Assembly: GCA_017456805.1 (NCBI GenBank)
Contig: JAFTIQ010000019.1
Coordinates: 1-64,000 of the forward strand
Direction: 5' to 3'
Length of the DNA stretch: 64,000 bases
Source of the DNA: Lentisphaeria bacterium
GTDB taxonomy: Bacteria > Verrucomicrobiota > Lentisphaeria > Victivallales > UBA1829
Shown one piece after another: positions 15,163-23,338 of this stretch (position 1 is the first letter of the stretch; every line of letters begins with the position of its first letter). The position numbers and the translations under genes are program-made. The notes beneath the pieces were generated by a model that did not search any database, was not told the DNA's origin, and saw nothing but the letters and a program-made list of their open reading frames with translations.

Positions 15163-17184
15163 ATGAAACGTATCGGTTTATTTGTTGGTATTGACAAATA
15201 TCAAAATGGTATATCGCAACTTCATTGCGCGGTAAATGATGCAACGCAGTTGAGTTATTCTTTTGTAAGAACTGGGTTTCAGGTGGAATCTATCTACAAT
15301 GATCAATGTGATAATAATACAATCATCAAAAAGATCAGGGCCTTAGTAAAAGACTTGGGAAAAAACGATATTTTCGTTTTTTATTTTTCGGGACATGGAC
15401 GGGAATATAACGGATTACATTATTTGGCTTGTATTAACAGTTGCCCTGAAGCAGAAAATTATGACATAGATTCTATTTCTATCGCTAGGTTGGTTTCTTT
15501 AACAAATATTCCTGGGTTGAAACGTTTTTTTATTCTTGATTGTTGTAGAAGTAATATTTTAGCTACGAGGGATAACATTTATAAATGTCAAAATACTCGA
15601 GATATAGCACTTAGTGCTGTAGTGTTACAAAACAAAAATCCAGAAATTATTCCTCCTTTGATTTTGAATTCGTGTAGTACAGGACAACAGTCTTTTGAGA
15701 ATTTAAAAGAAAATCATGGCTATTTTACTAAAACTTTAATTTCTGTAATAGAAAATAAGAAGATTAATTCTTTTCGGAAATTCGCAAACAGTTTAGATGT
15801 TGTTGGTACTCCAAGAATTCAGACTGTTTCTTGGAATGGAAATTTAAAACTTTGGGATGATGTTCCTTTACTGGACCATTGGAAAAAACAGGAACTTTCT
15901 GTGGAAGCAGAAAAATATTTGTTCAAAGAAAAAAATAAGAAAATAGAAAGGTTCTTGGTTCAAGGGAAAATAGAGATTTCCTCTCAAATTAAAAAAGAAA
16001 TAAAAGAATATTTTAATGCGTCGAAAGTAGCTGAGTCAAAGGATGATTATGCTGCCGCGTTAGACTTATTAAATAAGGCTTTATTTATTTTAGATACTGA
16101 AAAGACGCGTTTGGCTGCAGAAAAAAGACGGCAAAAAAATGCAGAAAAGCGTTTGGTTGCAGAAAAAGAGCGACAGGATGCAGAAAAGCGTTTGGCTGCA
16201 GAAAAAGAGCGACAGGATGCAGAAAAGCGTTTGGCTGCAGAAAAAGAGCGACAGGAAAAAAGACGGCAAAAAAATGCAGAAAAGCGTTTGGCTGTAGAAA
16301 AAGAGCGACAGGATGCAGAAAAGCGTTTGGCTGTAGAAAAAAGACGGATAGAAAATGAGATTCGTCAGGAGTTAGAAAGAAAAATTTTATTTTCTGTTGG
16401 AAAGATTCTTTTGAAAGATGGAGTCATCCTAGAAATGGTTCAAATCCCCCCGGGAACCTTCATGATGGGAAGCAGAGCCAATTCTTATGAAGAAAATTCT
16501 TGGAGTTGGCTTATAGGGGAAAAAGTCATTGAAGGAGAATTTGGACGGTCAGAAGATGAAGCTCAACATGAAGTAACCATTGGAAAAACTTTTTGGATCG
16601 GAAAATTTCCAGTCACCCAGAACGAATATGAAGCTGTTATTGGGGAAAATCCATCCAGTTTTAAGAATGGGGATTATCCTGTTGAACATGTGAATTGGTC
16701 TGATGCAAAAGCTTTTTGTCAAAAACTGAATAGAACTTACAAAAAATATCTTCCGGTAGATTATCAATTTGATTTGCCGACAGAAGCCCAATGGGAATAT
16801 GCCTGCAGGGCCGGAACTTCAACAGCTTTGAATAACGGAACAAATTTAATTTCTGATATTTGCCCAAATTTGCATAAAGTTGGGTGGTATAGAAATAATT
16901 CTAATAATACACCTCATCCTGTTGGACAAAAAAATGCGAATTTTTGGGGATTGTATGATATGCATGGAAATATTTGGGAATGGTGTCGTGACTGGTATGG
17001 AAAATATCCTTTGCAAAAAGTTATAGATCCTACAGGACCAGCTGTTGGTGCGGCTAAGATAATACGGGGTGGCTGTTGGTTTAATTTGGCAAAAGATTGT
17101 CGCTCGGCAAACCGGATTGGAATTAATCCGACTTATAGAAATAGATATATGGGATTCCGTATTGCTTTAGTACCTGTTGAGTAA
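15163..17184 (+). CDS. Caspase-like protease (C14) / coiled-coil / FGE-sulfatase (SUMF1-like) fusion
   Basis: 673 residues. Residues 1-235 form a caspase/metacaspase-type domain opening MKRIGLFVGIDKY, with the catalytic His in FYFSGHGRE (H78) and Cys in FILDCCRS (C128). Residues about 265-305 look TPR-like (YFNASKVAESKDDYAAALDLL). Residues about 310-410 are a charged coiled coil built from 13-residue AEKRLAAEKERQD repeats. From about residue 420 an FGE-sulfatase/C-type-lectin-fold domain runs from MVQIPPGTFMMGS to the end, including PTEAQWEYACRAG, NIWEWCRDWYG and RGGCWFNLAKDCRSANR. Base composition and codon use are clearly AT-richer than the neighbours, suggesting transfer. Such caspase-lectin fusions are known from bacterial conflict systems and as targets of diversity-generating retroelements. 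I infer a signal-activated protease, not a sulfatase activator. Confidence 0.85.
   Translation: MKRIGLFVGIDKYQNGISQLHCAVNDATQLSYSFVRTGFQVESIYNDQCDNNTIIKKIRALVKDLGKNDIFVFYFSGHGREYNGLHYLACINSCPEAENYDIDSISIARLVSLTNIPGLKRFFILDCCRSNILATRDNIYKCQNTRDIALSAVVLQNKNPEIIPPLILNSCSTGQQSFENLKENHGYFTKTLISVIENKKINSFRKFANSLDVVGTPRIQTVSWNGNLKLWDDVPLLDHWKKQELSVEAEKYLFKEKNKKIERFLVQGKIEISSQIKKEIKEYFNASKVAESKDDYAAALDLLNKALFILDTEKTRLAAEKRRQKNAEKRLVAEKERQDAEKRLAAEKERQDAEKRLAAEKERQEKRRQKNAEKRLAVEKERQDAEKRLAVEKRRIENEIRQELERKILFSVGKILLKDGVILEMVQIPPGTFMMGSRANSYEENSWSWLIGEKVIEGEFGRSEDEAQHEVTIGKTFWIGKFPVTQNEYEAVIGENPSSFKNGDYPVEHVNWSDAKAFCQKLNRTYKKYLPVDYQFDLPTEAQWEYACRAGTSTALNNGTNLISDICPNLHKVGWYRNNSNNTPHPVGQKNANFWGLYDMHGNIWEWCRDWYGKYPLQKVIDPTGPAVGAAKIIRGGCWFNLAKDCRSANRIGINPTYRNRYMGFRIALVPVE
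16141..16346 (+). repeat. 39-bp in-frame tandem repeat in the caspase-FGE gene
   Basis: Units at 16141-16179, 16180-16218 and 16219-16257, an 18-bp interruption (16258-16275), then 16276-16314 and a partial fifth unit to about 16346. Each unit encodes AEKRLAAEKERQD; units differ by one to three bases. The length keeps the reading frame, so copy number could vary without breaking the protein. Confidence 0.9.
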
Positions 17185-17216
17185 ATGAGAGCTCAACAGG
17201 TTTGGTCAGCTTTTTA
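17172..17216 (+). terminator. Rho-independent terminator of the caspase-FGE gene
   Basis: ACCTGTTGAG (17172-17181) pairs perfectly with CTCAACAGGT (17192-17201). The stem includes the last sense codons and is followed by TTTTT at 17211-17215. The T-run overlaps the end of the convergent gene (stop at 17214). Confidence 0.7.
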
Positions 17217-17918
17217 CTCAGCAAAGAGATCCACGGGGATCCCGTGTTTGTTATAACCGGCTTCCAGAGATTTGAACCGGATAATGGTTTTCCAGCCGGG
17301 ACCGGAGATGGAAAGTTCATCAACGACCCAGAGATCTTCCACTTTTTTCAACCCGTTGACATCCAATGTCCGGAAGGGCTTGTTGGTGTTCCAATCCAGC
17401 CATTCCACACGGATTGGGAAAATATACGCTGCGCTGGCATAGACTTTTACCCGGTTTTTTTCTTTTGCGGATTCAAAGATCAGAACCCGGCATTCCTGCA
17501 TCCGGATGGTCTCTCTTGCTTCTTCCTTTTTGAAATCCCAGTAGATAAAGTTCATGACCAGATCAGAGGGAAGAATCCCCACATCCTTCAGGGTGGATTT
17601 TCCATTGGTCTCCACGGAAGAGGAATAAGGGGGGATCCGGGATTGAGTCAGCTGGCAGAACTCTTTTTCCCGGAAGATCAGCTGTCCGGTTACAGATTTG
17701 GAACTGAACAGAGTCCGGAAGGAGATGGGAGCTTCGATGGGATCTGTCCCCCGGCGGCGGTGGGAAACCGTCCCGGTCAATCTGCCCCAGGTATCTCCCG
17801 TAGCAGGAGAACGGAGGGCTTTTACAAATTGTTCCGCAGGGATTTCTCTTTCCTCTTCTGCCAGGAGGGCGGTTCCTGCTGTAAACAGGAATAACAGGAG
17901 ACTCATGATTTTCCGCAT
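17214..17918 (-). CDS. LolA-like outer-membrane lipoprotein-sorting family protein
   Basis: 234 residues from the ATG at 17918, which has AAAGGA upstream; an ATG seven codons earlier would contain that site. A signal peptide (MRKIMSLLLFLFTAGTALLA) is followed by one domain rich in alternating strands. The segments FIYWDFKKEEARETIRMQECRVL, YIFPIRVEWLDWN and TIIRFKSLEAGYNKHGIPVDLF resemble the LolA/LolB-like fold of outer-membrane lipoprotein-sorting proteins of the Planctomycetes/Lentisphaerae type. It starts 1 bp after the stop of lon and is probably co-transcribed with it. Periplasmic lipid or lipoprotein binding is inferred from fold only. Confidence 0.6.
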   Translation of the reverse strand: MRKIMSLLLFLFTAGTALLAEEEREIPAEQFVKALRSPATGDTWGRLTGTVSHRRRGTDPIEAPISFRTLFSSKSVTGQLIFREKEFCQLTQSRIPPYSSSVETNGKSTLKDVGILPSDLVMNFIYWDFKKEEARETIRMQECRVLIFESAKEKNRVKVYASAAYIFPIRVEWLDWNTNKPFRTLDVNGLKKVEDLWVVDELSISGPGWKTIIRFKSLEAGYNKHGIPVDLFAE

Positions 17919-17919
17919 A

Positions 17920-20361
17920 TTATTTTTTCCTTTTCGCACTGATTTTCTTGGGTTTCAGCTTCGGAACAGCGATCTTCCATGCTTCCTGAGCCGTTTTGAC
18001 GTAATGGAACTTGATTTTTTTCTTGACTTCATCGGGGATCTTTTCCGTATCTTTCCGGTTTTCCTCCGGCAGAATGATATCGGTGACTCCTGCGCAGAGG
18101 GCTCCGATGGATTTTTCTTTGACTCCGCCAATCGCCGTGATCGCTCCGCGCAAAGTGATTTCTCCTGTCATGGCAACCTTGTTTTCCACCGGGGTGTTGG
18201 TCAGCAGCGAGATCAATGCAGTGGAAAGCGTTACACCTGCGGAGGGACCGTCTTTCGGTGTAGCTCCGTCAGGGACATGAATATGGAAATCGTTTTTCGT
18301 AAAGGTGTCATCGGGGATCCCGTACTCATGTGCTTTGCTCCGGATATAGGAGAAAGCGGCGAGGGCACTTTCTTTCATGACATTGCCCAGGGAACCGGTG
18401 AGTTTCAATTCTCCTTTTCCGCCGGGGATCTGAAGCGCTTCGATCTGCAGAATGGTTCCTCCGACACTTGTCCAAGCCATGCCGACAGCGGTTCCGATTT
18501 CCGGAGAAGCAGGGATTTCATCATTCAGGTACCTGGGGGCACCCAATGCTTTTTTCACCGTTGCGGGGGTGATCACAGAATCTTTTTTCGGATCAAATTT
18601 ATTTTCCACGACCTTTCGGGCGGTTTTCCGGAGGACTGCTCCGATGGTTCGTTCCAGAGTCCGGACCCCCGCCTCACGGGTATAGAGGGAAATAATATCT
18701 TTTGCCGCATCATCTGTCACGCGGATCATTTTATCTTCCAATCCGTTTTCTGTGATCTGACGGGGAATCAGATACTGTTCCGCGATTTTCTGTTTTTCCA
18801 ACGGAGTATATCCGGGAAGTGTGATGATATCCATCCGGTCGAGCAGGGGCGCCGGGATGGTTTCCAGCAGGTTGGCAGTCGCGATGAACATGACGTTTTC
18901 CAGATTGTAATCCAGCTCCAGGAAATTGTCGTGGAATGCAAAATTCTGCTGCGGATCGAGAACTTCCAGCAATGCGGAAGCCGGATCTCCCCGGAAATCA
19001 TTTCCGATTTTATCGATTTCATCCAGCATGAAGACCGGATTGGAGCTTCCGGCTTTCTTCAACCCCTGAAGGATCCGTCCGGGCAATGCGCCGATATAGG
19101 TTCTGCGGTGTCCGCGGATCTCCGCTTCGTCCTTGATCCCACCCAGAGACATGCGGACAAACTTTCTGCCCATGGCATCCGCGATGGATTTTCCGAGAGA
19201 AGTTTTTCCGACTCCCGGCGGGCCGGAGAAGCAGAGGATCGGTGCTTTTTTATCTTTTTTCAGCTGCAGGACCGAGAGGAATTCAAGGATCCGCTCCTTG
19301 ACATCTTTCAAGCCGTAATGATCCCGTTCGAGGATCTCCGCAGCATCATGAATATCCAGCCGGTCCTCGGTCATGTTGTTCCAGGGGAGATTGAGGATCC
19401 AGTCGATATAATTATAAGAGACTGTATAATCGGGAGCGGAGGGCGGAATGGATTCGATTCTGTCCAGTTCCTTTTTTACAGTTTGAATGACCTGTTCGGG
19501 AGCGTTGAGATTGTTGAGGCGTTTCCGCAATTCTGCCAGATCGGGGTTTCTGGTTTCTTCGCCCAATTCTTCTTTGATGGTGCGGAGCTGTTCTCTCAGG
19601 AAGAATTCCCGCTGGGATTTGCTCATTGCATTGTGAACCTGAGTCTGGATTTCAGAACCGAGCTTCAGGACTTCCACTTCCCGGTTCAGGAGAATGGTCA
19701 GGAGCTGAAGGCGTTCCTGCAGTTTCGGAAGAGTCAGGATCGCAAGTTTTTCCGCATAACTGATATTCAGGGCATCGGTGATGAGATCTGTAATGCGGGT
19801 GTTGTTGTTCATGTTGAGGATCGCAATTTTCAGATCTTCCGGATAATTCGGCGAGAAGGAAATGACTTCCTGGAACTGCTTGATTGCGTTCCGGACCATT
19901 GCCTGAATCTCAATTTCATTTTCCGTTTCTTCTTTCAGCTGCCGGAAGCTGGCAAGATGCGTTTCTCCATTGTAGGAACTTGCTTTGATCCGGCAGAGTC
20001 CGCGGACAAGGACCCGCACCGTATTATCCGGGAACCGGAGCATCTTGACGATTCTGCCGAGGGTTCCCACGGACAGAACTTTTTTCTCTTCGATGACAAG
20101 GGTTTTCATCTTGAGGTTCAATCCGGCGACCTCCACAGGATCCTGAGGAAATTCCGGAAAAAGTGCGATCAGACGGTCTCCATCCGCAACTTTCTGGATC
20201 AGTTCAATGGATTCTTCCCCGTCAATGACAAGGGGAGTCAGGGCATAAGGAAAAACCAGGACTCCAGAGAGCGCGATCGCCGGAACAGACATGCGTTCCG
20301 GAAGAGCACTCAAGCTTTCCTGATCAGAAATGGTTTGACGCTTTATCTTTTTTTCAGCCAT
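17920..20361 (-). CDS. lon: ATP-dependent protease La (Lon)
   Basis: 813 residues, the usual length for LonA. An N-terminal substrate-recognition domain begins at VPAIALSGVLVFPYALTPL. The AAA+ module has Walker A GPPGVGKT (380-387) and Walker B VFMLDEIDKI (443-452). The C-terminal peptidase has the catalytic Ser in PKDGPSAGV (S707) and Lys in GGVKEKSIGA (K750). It degrades misfolded and selected regulatory proteins in the cytoplasm. The ATG has GGAGAG upstream. It is followed 1 bp later by the LolA-like gene, which probably shares its transcript. Confidence 0.98.
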   Translation of the reverse strand: MAEKKIKRQTISDQESLSALPERMSVPAIALSGVLVFPYALTPLVIDGEESIELIQKVADGDRLIALFPEFPQDPVEVAGLNLKMKTLVIEEKKVLSVGTLGRIVKMLRFPDNTVRVLVRGLCRIKASSYNGETHLASFRQLKEETENEIEIQAMVRNAIKQFQEVISFSPNYPEDLKIAILNMNNNTRITDLITDALNISYAEKLAILTLPKLQERLQLLTILLNREVEVLKLGSEIQTQVHNAMSKSQREFFLREQLRTIKEELGEETRNPDLAELRKRLNNLNAPEQVIQTVKKELDRIESIPPSAPDYTVSYNYIDWILNLPWNNMTEDRLDIHDAAEILERDHYGLKDVKERILEFLSVLQLKKDKKAPILCFSGPPGVGKTSLGKSIADAMGRKFVRMSLGGIKDEAEIRGHRRTYIGALPGRILQGLKKAGSSNPVFMLDEIDKIGNDFRGDPASALLEVLDPQQNFAFHDNFLELDYNLENVMFIATANLLETIPAPLLDRMDIITLPGYTPLEKQKIAEQYLIPRQITENGLEDKMIRVTDDAAKDIISLYTREAGVRTLERTIGAVLRKTARKVVENKFDPKKDSVITPATVKKALGAPRYLNDEIPASPEIGTAVGMAWTSVGGTILQIEALQIPGGKGELKLTGSLGNVMKESALAAFSYIRSKAHEYGIPDDTFTKNDFHIHVPDGATPKDGPSAGVTLSTALISLLTNTPVENKVAMTGEITLRGAITAIGGVKEKSIGALCAGVTDIILPEENRKDTEKIPDEVKKKIKFHYVKTAQEAWKIAVPKLKPKKISAKRKK

Positions 20362-20492
20362 ATTTCTCTCCTGAAAATAAAATATATGTTTTGTGGAACT
20401 GTACAGCCGTTTTTCATAAACGCAAGTCTTAATTCAAACTATTTTGACATTTTTTTGCAGAAAAGGTTCTTTGCGCTGTCCGGAGAAAAATA

Positions 20493-20610
20493 CAGACCTT
20501 CCGGAACAGGATTGCTGCCGTCACTATTTAACCCCTCTTAACTCATTCAGAAACATTCTGATATAACGCATGATAAACTTTATGACAGCAACCCTTATCC
20601 GGAAGGTCTG
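20493..20610. repeat. Imperfect inverted repeat in the lon / DUF1353 intergenic region
   Basis: The stretch 20362-20684 holds no gene. CAGACCTTCCGG... (20493-20520) and its near complement (20583-20610, ...CCGGAAGGTCTG) form an imperfect stem of about 28 bp around a 62-nt AT-rich loop; 12 outer base pairs are perfect. It has no T-tract, so it is more likely a structured transcript, a miniature element or a protein-binding dyad than a plain terminator. Confidence 0.65.
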
Positions 20611-20684
20611 CATCTATGATATGTTTTTAAAATAAAAATCTTGCAGCAGTTGACAAAAAAAATCGAAAAAAAAGGAGATTTTTT

Positions 20685-21170
20685 ATGTTTTTTGCGAAAA
20701 ATTCAAGTTTTGGACCCCTGAAAACCGAATTTTTGATCTGCTCCACCCCATGCAGTGGAGATTGCGAAAGGGAGGAATGTCCCAATAAAAAAATGGAAGT
20801 CAGACTTCTGGAAGAGGTTTCATTTCCGCTTTCGGAGACGGAAACGCTTGTTGTCAATGCGGGTTTTGTGTTTGACGGAGCAAGTATTCCTCAGATCTGC
20901 TGGACAAGTATCGGGCATCCGCTGGAGCATCGTTTCATCTATGCCGCATTGCTGCACGATGCCCTCTATTCCGCTCAATGGATCCCGAGAAAAACTGCGG
21001 ATCAATATTTCCAGACGTTTTTGCGGGAGTTCTCCGGCGTCGGCTGGTTCACCTCCTGGAAAATGTATACCGGAGTCCGTCTCTTCGGCGGGATCGCATG
21101 GGATGGCAAAACTCCGGAACAGATCCGGACGGCTCAATCATTGGTTCATCTGAAAAGGATCGAAGCATGA
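20685..21170 (+). CDS. DUF1353 family protein
   Basis: 161 residues with the DUF1353 signature: VFDGASIPQICWTSIG (about 66-80), HRFIYAALLHDALYS and RKTADQYFQTFLRE. The family is frequent in phages and in mobile regions, and its activity is not established. The first ~35 residues carry four cysteines (CSTPCSGDCEREEC), unusual for the family; the true start could be the ATG at 20793 (KKMEVRLLEE). GGAGA lies before the ATG at 20685. Its stop overlaps the start of the next small gene by ATGA. Confidence 0.75.
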   Translation: MFFAKNSSFGPLKTEFLICSTPCSGDCEREECPNKKMEVRLLEEVSFPLSETETLVVNAGFVFDGASIPQICWTSIGHPLEHRFIYAALLHDALYSAQWIPRKTADQYFQTFLREFSGVGWFTSWKMYTGVRLFGGIAWDGKTPEQIRTAQSLVHLKRIEA

Positions 21171-21394
21171 CCGAACAGGAGAAAAAAGAGCTTGTTCAGC
21201 TGTTTACAGAAACGCTGGAACAGAAAGACCGCAACTGTCCGCTGGGGATTTACCGTGAGACAGCCCGGGAACTGATCGATTTTGCTTCTGCCTGGAAACA
21301 GGCACGGAAAACAGCCCTGATCACCTTGATCGGGGCTTTTATTACAGCCGTTCTTGCCGCAATCGCCGCCGGGATCAAGGCTTCCTTTTCCTGA
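21167..21394 (+). CDS. Small single-helix membrane protein coupled to DUF1353
   Basis: 75 residues, start codon overlapping the DUF1353 stop (ATGA), which implies translational coupling. A charged N-terminal half (MTEQEKKELVQLFTETLEQKD) leads into one strong membrane helix (ALITLIGAFITAVLAAIAAGI) and a short cytoplasmic or periplasmic tail. Size and layout recall phage holin-like or accessory membrane proteins, but no family motif can be named. With DUF1353 it looks like a small phage-derived pair. Confidence 0.7.
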   Translation: MTEQEKKELVQLFTETLEQKDRNCPLGIYRETARELIDFASAWKQARKTALITLIGAFITAVLAAIAAGIKASFS

Positions 21395-21430
21395 AAAAAG
21401 CGTTTTTTTCCGAATTTCCGGAATGATCGT

Positions 21431-21459
21431 TTGAAATAATATGGTTGCTGTATTATATT
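21431..21459 (+). promoter_or_regulatory. Promoter of the GxDLY-SGNH esterase gene
   Basis: TTGAAA (21431-21436), 17-bp spacer, TATATT (21454-21459), about 34 nt before the ATG. Confidence 0.7.
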
Positions 21460-21493
21460 CCTCCCAACCGATCATTCAAAAAGGAGATTTCTC

Positions 21494-22582
21494 ATGGCAG
21501 AGGATAATATTGCAAAATTTGATAAAGCAATGGGATTTAAAAATGAAACCGTTGACGGGTTCGACTGGTATTCCGTTGATACGCCGGAACTGGAACTGAA
21601 CGGGCTTTACTGGAGAAAAGAAGGGGAACAATTCCGGCGGATCCCTTTTGATGTTAAAGTTTCCGATGGAGTGGATTTTCTTGCATGGCATACAGCCGGG
21701 GTGATGCTCCGTTTCAAAACGGACAGCCCGGAGATCAAAGTAAATGTGAAACTTCATCATATCAGCCGGATGGATCACATGGCACATGTCGGAAGTATGG
21801 GGTTTGATCTTTATATCGGAAGCCATTCTGCAAAATATTATGTCGGCAGCACCCGGTTCAATCAGGGGCTGGATGAATATAATGTCAGGATCGGGTTGCC
21901 GTTTACGGGAGAGAAGATGCGGGAGTTCACGCTTCATTTTCCCTTGTATTCTGGAGTGGAATTTTTCCGTCTGGGAGTAAAATCCGGTTCTGTAATTGCG
22001 CCCCCGACCCCGTGGAAAGATCCCCGTCCGGTAGTAGTTTACGGGACTTCGATCCAGCAGGGCGGCTGCGCTTCCCGTCCGGGAATGTGTCATACAAATC
22101 AGATCAGCCGGATGCTTGACCGTCCGTTTATCAATCTTGCTTTTTCCGGCAGCGGAAGAGGAGAGCCTGAGATGGCAAAAACGATGGCTCAGATCAAAAA
22201 TCCCGCTATGTTTATACTGGATTATGATGCCAATGCACAATGTGACGGATTGGCAGCAACGCTTCCGGGATTTGTGGATATCCTTCGGGCGGAACATCCG
22301 GAAGTGCCGATCCTGCTGGTTTCCAGATTGCCTTATGCAGAAGAATTCAGGGATGCTCCGGAATATCCGGAAGAGCGTTTCACTTACACCTCGATCCATC
22401 TGAAGGAACTGGAACGGCGCCGGTCAATGGGGGATCAGAATATCTATTTTCTTGACGGCACATCTCTTTATGGAACGGATCCTTGGGAGTGTACCGTTGA
22501 CGGCTGTCATGCAACAGATCTTGGATTTTATCAGATTTCCAAAAAAATGGCACCAGTCATTGAGCGGATCCTGACAAAATGA
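21494..22582 (+). CDS. Two-domain SGNH esterase (GxDLY + Lipase_GDSL_3 type)
   Basis: 362 residues. The N-terminal ~170 residues are a beta domain containing MGFDLYIG, the GxDLY signature of the N-terminal domain of SGNH-type esterases. The C-terminal domain has VVYGTSIQQGG (nucleophile Ser), FILDYDANAQ (block III-like) and DGCHATDLGF (catalytic Asp-His). The absence of a signal peptide suggests a cytoplasmic enzyme. The start follows AAGGAG. Monocistronic between its own promoter and the next regulator gene. Likely substrates are acylated sugars; not resolvable further. Confidence 0.85.
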   Translation: MAEDNIAKFDKAMGFKNETVDGFDWYSVDTPELELNGLYWRKEGEQFRRIPFDVKVSDGVDFLAWHTAGVMLRFKTDSPEIKVNVKLHHISRMDHMAHVGSMGFDLYIGSHSAKYYVGSTRFNQGLDEYNVRIGLPFTGEKMREFTLHFPLYSGVEFFRLGVKSGSVIAPPTPWKDPRPVVVYGTSIQQGGCASRPGMCHTNQISRMLDRPFINLAFSGSGRGEPEMAKTMAQIKNPAMFILDYDANAQCDGLAATLPGFVDILRAEHPEVPILLVSRLPYAEEFRDAPEYPEERFTYTSIHLKELERRRSMGDQNIYFLDGTSLYGTDPWECTVDGCHATDLGFYQISKKMAPVIERILTK

Positions 22583-22613
22583 TCTCCCGGAGAAGTTTTT
22601 CATAATAAGGGAG

Positions 22614-22641
22614 TTGATATTCCCGGGAATGATGCTATATT
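22614..22641 (+). promoter_or_regulatory. Promoter with palindromic operator for the DtxR-type regulator
   Basis: TTGATA (22614-22619), 16-bp spacer, TATATT (22636-22641). The spacer holds a perfect 12-bp palindrome ATTCCCGGGAAT (22619-22630), positioned to block RNA polymerase. This would fit autoregulation by the DtxR-type protein encoded just downstream. Confidence 0.6.
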
Positions 22642-22675
22642 ACCTCTCGAATAAAAAACAGTTCCGGAGCGGGAA

Positions 22676-23338
22676 ATGGCAAGATTAACAGAAAGTATGG
22701 AAGATTATCTGGAGGCAATCGCTGAATTGATTGCTGTGGATGGGCACGCTCATACCAAAGAAATCGCCATGAAACTCAAGGTCAAAATGCCTTCTGTGAC
22801 CAGCGCGCTCCGGCAACTGGAACAGATGGGTTATATCATTTACAATACCCATTATCCTGTTCAGTTGACCGAAGAGGGAAAACGGGTTTCCGATGGAATC
22901 CTGCACAGACATTCCGTTTTGAAAACATTCTTTTCCGGAATCCTCGGTCTCCCGGAAGAAAAAGCTTCCGAGACAGCCTGCCGTTTGGAACATGCCGTTG
23001 ATGATGATACCATTTCCAGATTTATGATTTTTTCCGAAGCCATCGAATCCCGGCAGGATGCCCGGCAGATCCAGGTTTATCTGACCGAGGCAATGCAGTT
23101 TCTCAAACAGGAGGATCCGGAATCCATTTGCGTGCTCAGTCAGTTGAAAAACGGAAGTTCCGGAGTAGTGGAGCTGATCGGACGGAATGTTTCCGCTTCA
23201 GAGGTTCCTGCCGTCGGACAGTTGATCACGCTCCGGGGAGTCTCTCTGGATAAGACCGTTTTCTCCGTGGAATATGAGGGCAAAAAAGTGGATTTGTCCG
23301 TTCATACTGCAGAAAATCTCTGGGTAAAAAAATGCTGA
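22676..23338 (+). CDS. DtxR/MntR-family metal-dependent transcriptional regulator
   Basis: 220 residues. An N-terminal winged helix (TESMEDYLEAIAELI...TKEIAMKLKVKMPSVTSALRQLEQMGYI, residues 5-55) is followed by a metal-binding/dimerisation region (LHRHSVLKTFF...ACRLEHAVDDDTISRF) with the His/Glu/Cys pattern typical of DtxR proteins. A C-terminal SH3/FeoA-like domain follows (VGQLITLRGVSLDKTVFSVEYEGK). These proteins repress metal-uptake genes when iron or manganese is bound. Its stop overlaps the start of the LRR gene, so the two are coupled. A palindrome in its own promoter is a candidate operator. Confidence 0.9.
   Translation: MARLTESMEDYLEAIAELIAVDGHAHTKEIAMKLKVKMPSVTSALRQLEQMGYIIYNTHYPVQLTEEGKRVSDGILHRHSVLKTFFSGILGLPEEKASETACRLEHAVDDDTISRFMIFSEAIESRQDARQIQVYLTEAMQFLKQEDPESICVLSQLKNGSSGVVELIGRNVSASEVPAVGQLITLRGVSLDKTVFSVEYEGKKVDLSVHTAENLWVKKC

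Noticed and set aside
14979..15194. Short plus-strand frame (71 codons) upstream of the caspase-FGE gene
   Set aside because: It overlaps the promoter and the start of the caspase gene, has no ribosome-binding site and its hydrophobic stretch is expected from AT-rich DNA.
16141..16346. Regular repeats that might be a CRISPR array
   Set aside because: Units are adjacent, in frame and encode a coiled coil; there are no spacers and no cas genes.
14931..17300. Diversity-generating retroelement within the window
   Set aside because: Only a candidate variable region is seen; no reverse transcriptase motif and no template repeat were found on either strand, so a complete element is not claimed.
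17698..20541. Long plus-strand open frame opposite lon (about 947 codons)
   Set aside because: It is entirely antisense to an obvious Lon protease, its translation has low-complexity Phe/Ser/Gln-rich content and no motif; it arises from the codon bias of the real gene.
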